This document shows, piece after piece, positions 63,836 through 64,000 of a stretch of 64,000 nucleotides of DNA. This stretch comes from S010-25 sp964441285 (GTDB taxonomy: Bacteria > Pseudomonadota > Gammaproteobacteria > SZUA-229), in the NCBI GenBank assembly GCA_964441285.1, contig CAYTUK010000004.1, forward strand, positions 1 through 64,000, read 5' to 3'. Under the pieces are notes generated by a model, which had not been told where the DNA came from, did not search any database, and saw only the letters and a list, made by a program, of their open reading frames with translations. A program made the translations under genes and the position numbers. Numbering within the stretch: the stretch's first letter is position 1; each line of letters starts with the position of its first letter.

Positions 63836-63864
63836 TTGACGAAAAGCCTTTTCCCACGTAGACT
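63836..63864 (+). promoter_or_regulatory. Sigma-70 promoter of tRNA-Glu
   Basis: TTGACG, a 17-bp spacer and TAGACT are followed by the GC-rich discriminator TCCCGCCCG, typical of stringently controlled tRNA promoters. The tRNA starts about 48 bp later. Confidence 0.75.
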
Positions 63865-63912
63865 TCCCGCCCGTTGTAGCAGGGCCTGAACGATGATGTT
63901 GCAACGTTGTGT

Positions 63913-63988
63913 GTCCCCATCGTCTAGAGGCCTAGGACACCGGGTTTTCATCTCGGCAACAGGGGTTCGACTCCCCTTGGGGACGCCA
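63913..63988 (+). tRNA. tRNA-Glu (anticodon TTC)
   Basis: 76 nt, with acceptor GTCCCCA/TGGGGAC, anticodon stem CCGGG/CTCGG and loop TTTTCAT reading TTC, T-arm AGGGGTTCGACTCCCCT and an encoded CCA. It pairs functionally with the gltX product. The promoter at 63836 is well formed. Confidence 0.98.
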
Positions 63989-64000
63989 TTATTTTCGATT

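Overview
The window reads as a chromosomal segment of a gammaproteobacterium with a Gram-negative envelope and a moderately AT-leaning genome. The evidence is gene content and order: miaB-ybeZ-ybeY-corC-lnt, leuS/lptE/holA, nadD-rsfS-rlmH-maf-rng-yhdP, ffh beside ypjD and a corB-type gene, rpsP-rimM-trmD-rplS, panB-panC-panD, ppc, pgi, queG, gltX and rfbBACD. Outer-membrane functions (lptE, lnt, yhdP, slt) support this. I cannot name the species.

Layout. 1-1230: a small mobile-element scar, made of a REP-associated tyrosine transposase with a 13-bp tandem array on its left and the inverted sequence on its right, abutting the 3' remnant of an IS30-family transposase. 1310-3665: an accessory lipid-like module (alkaline-phosphatase-superfamily enzyme, CDP-alcohol phosphatidyltransferase, HxGH cytidylyltransferase). 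4018-12359: tRNA and ribosome maturation, lipoprotein acylation and peptidoglycan turnover. 12490-28155: leuS, a lone periplasmic binding protein, then lptE-holA, proA, nadD-rsfS-rlmH, maf-rng-yhdP and a nitrilase-family gene. 28220-30872: a Kef-type antiporter, then an ECF sigma factor, its zinc-finger anti-sigma partner and a small membrane protein. 30918-37563: corB/ypjD-type membrane genes divergent from ffh, then the rpsP-rimM-trmD-rplS operon with a terminator. 37765-49701: a large TPR protein, ogt, htpG with a near-perfect heat-shock promoter, a LysM/FecR-like protein, hslR, an O-methyltransferase, pcnB-folK and pantothenate synthesis. 49788-57244: ppc, pgi, queG, gltX. 57326-60967: tRNA-Ala followed by the complete dTDP-L-rhamnose pathway. 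61245-63988: a secreted metallo-beta-lactamase-fold protein, a formate/nitrite channel and tRNA-Glu.

The most unusual signal is a family of 134-135 bp fold-back elements, found three times (3714, 42522, 44078), always intergenic and in the same orientation. Their ends and central core are conserved, but the stem sequence differs between copies with matching changes on both arms. The second copy ends one base before the start codon of the FecR-like gene, and copies two and three bracket the fecR-like/hslR pair. I do not recognise this element as a named family. Other points of interest are two degenerate copies of a TTGACCA-containing motif about 59 kb apart that differ only by transitions, a 49-bp near-perfect hairpin beside the metallo-beta-lactamase-fold gene, and the accessory phospholipid module with an expanded CDP-alcohol transferase motif.

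Starts were set by ribosome-binding sites, overlaps and family alignment from memory. No database search was possible.
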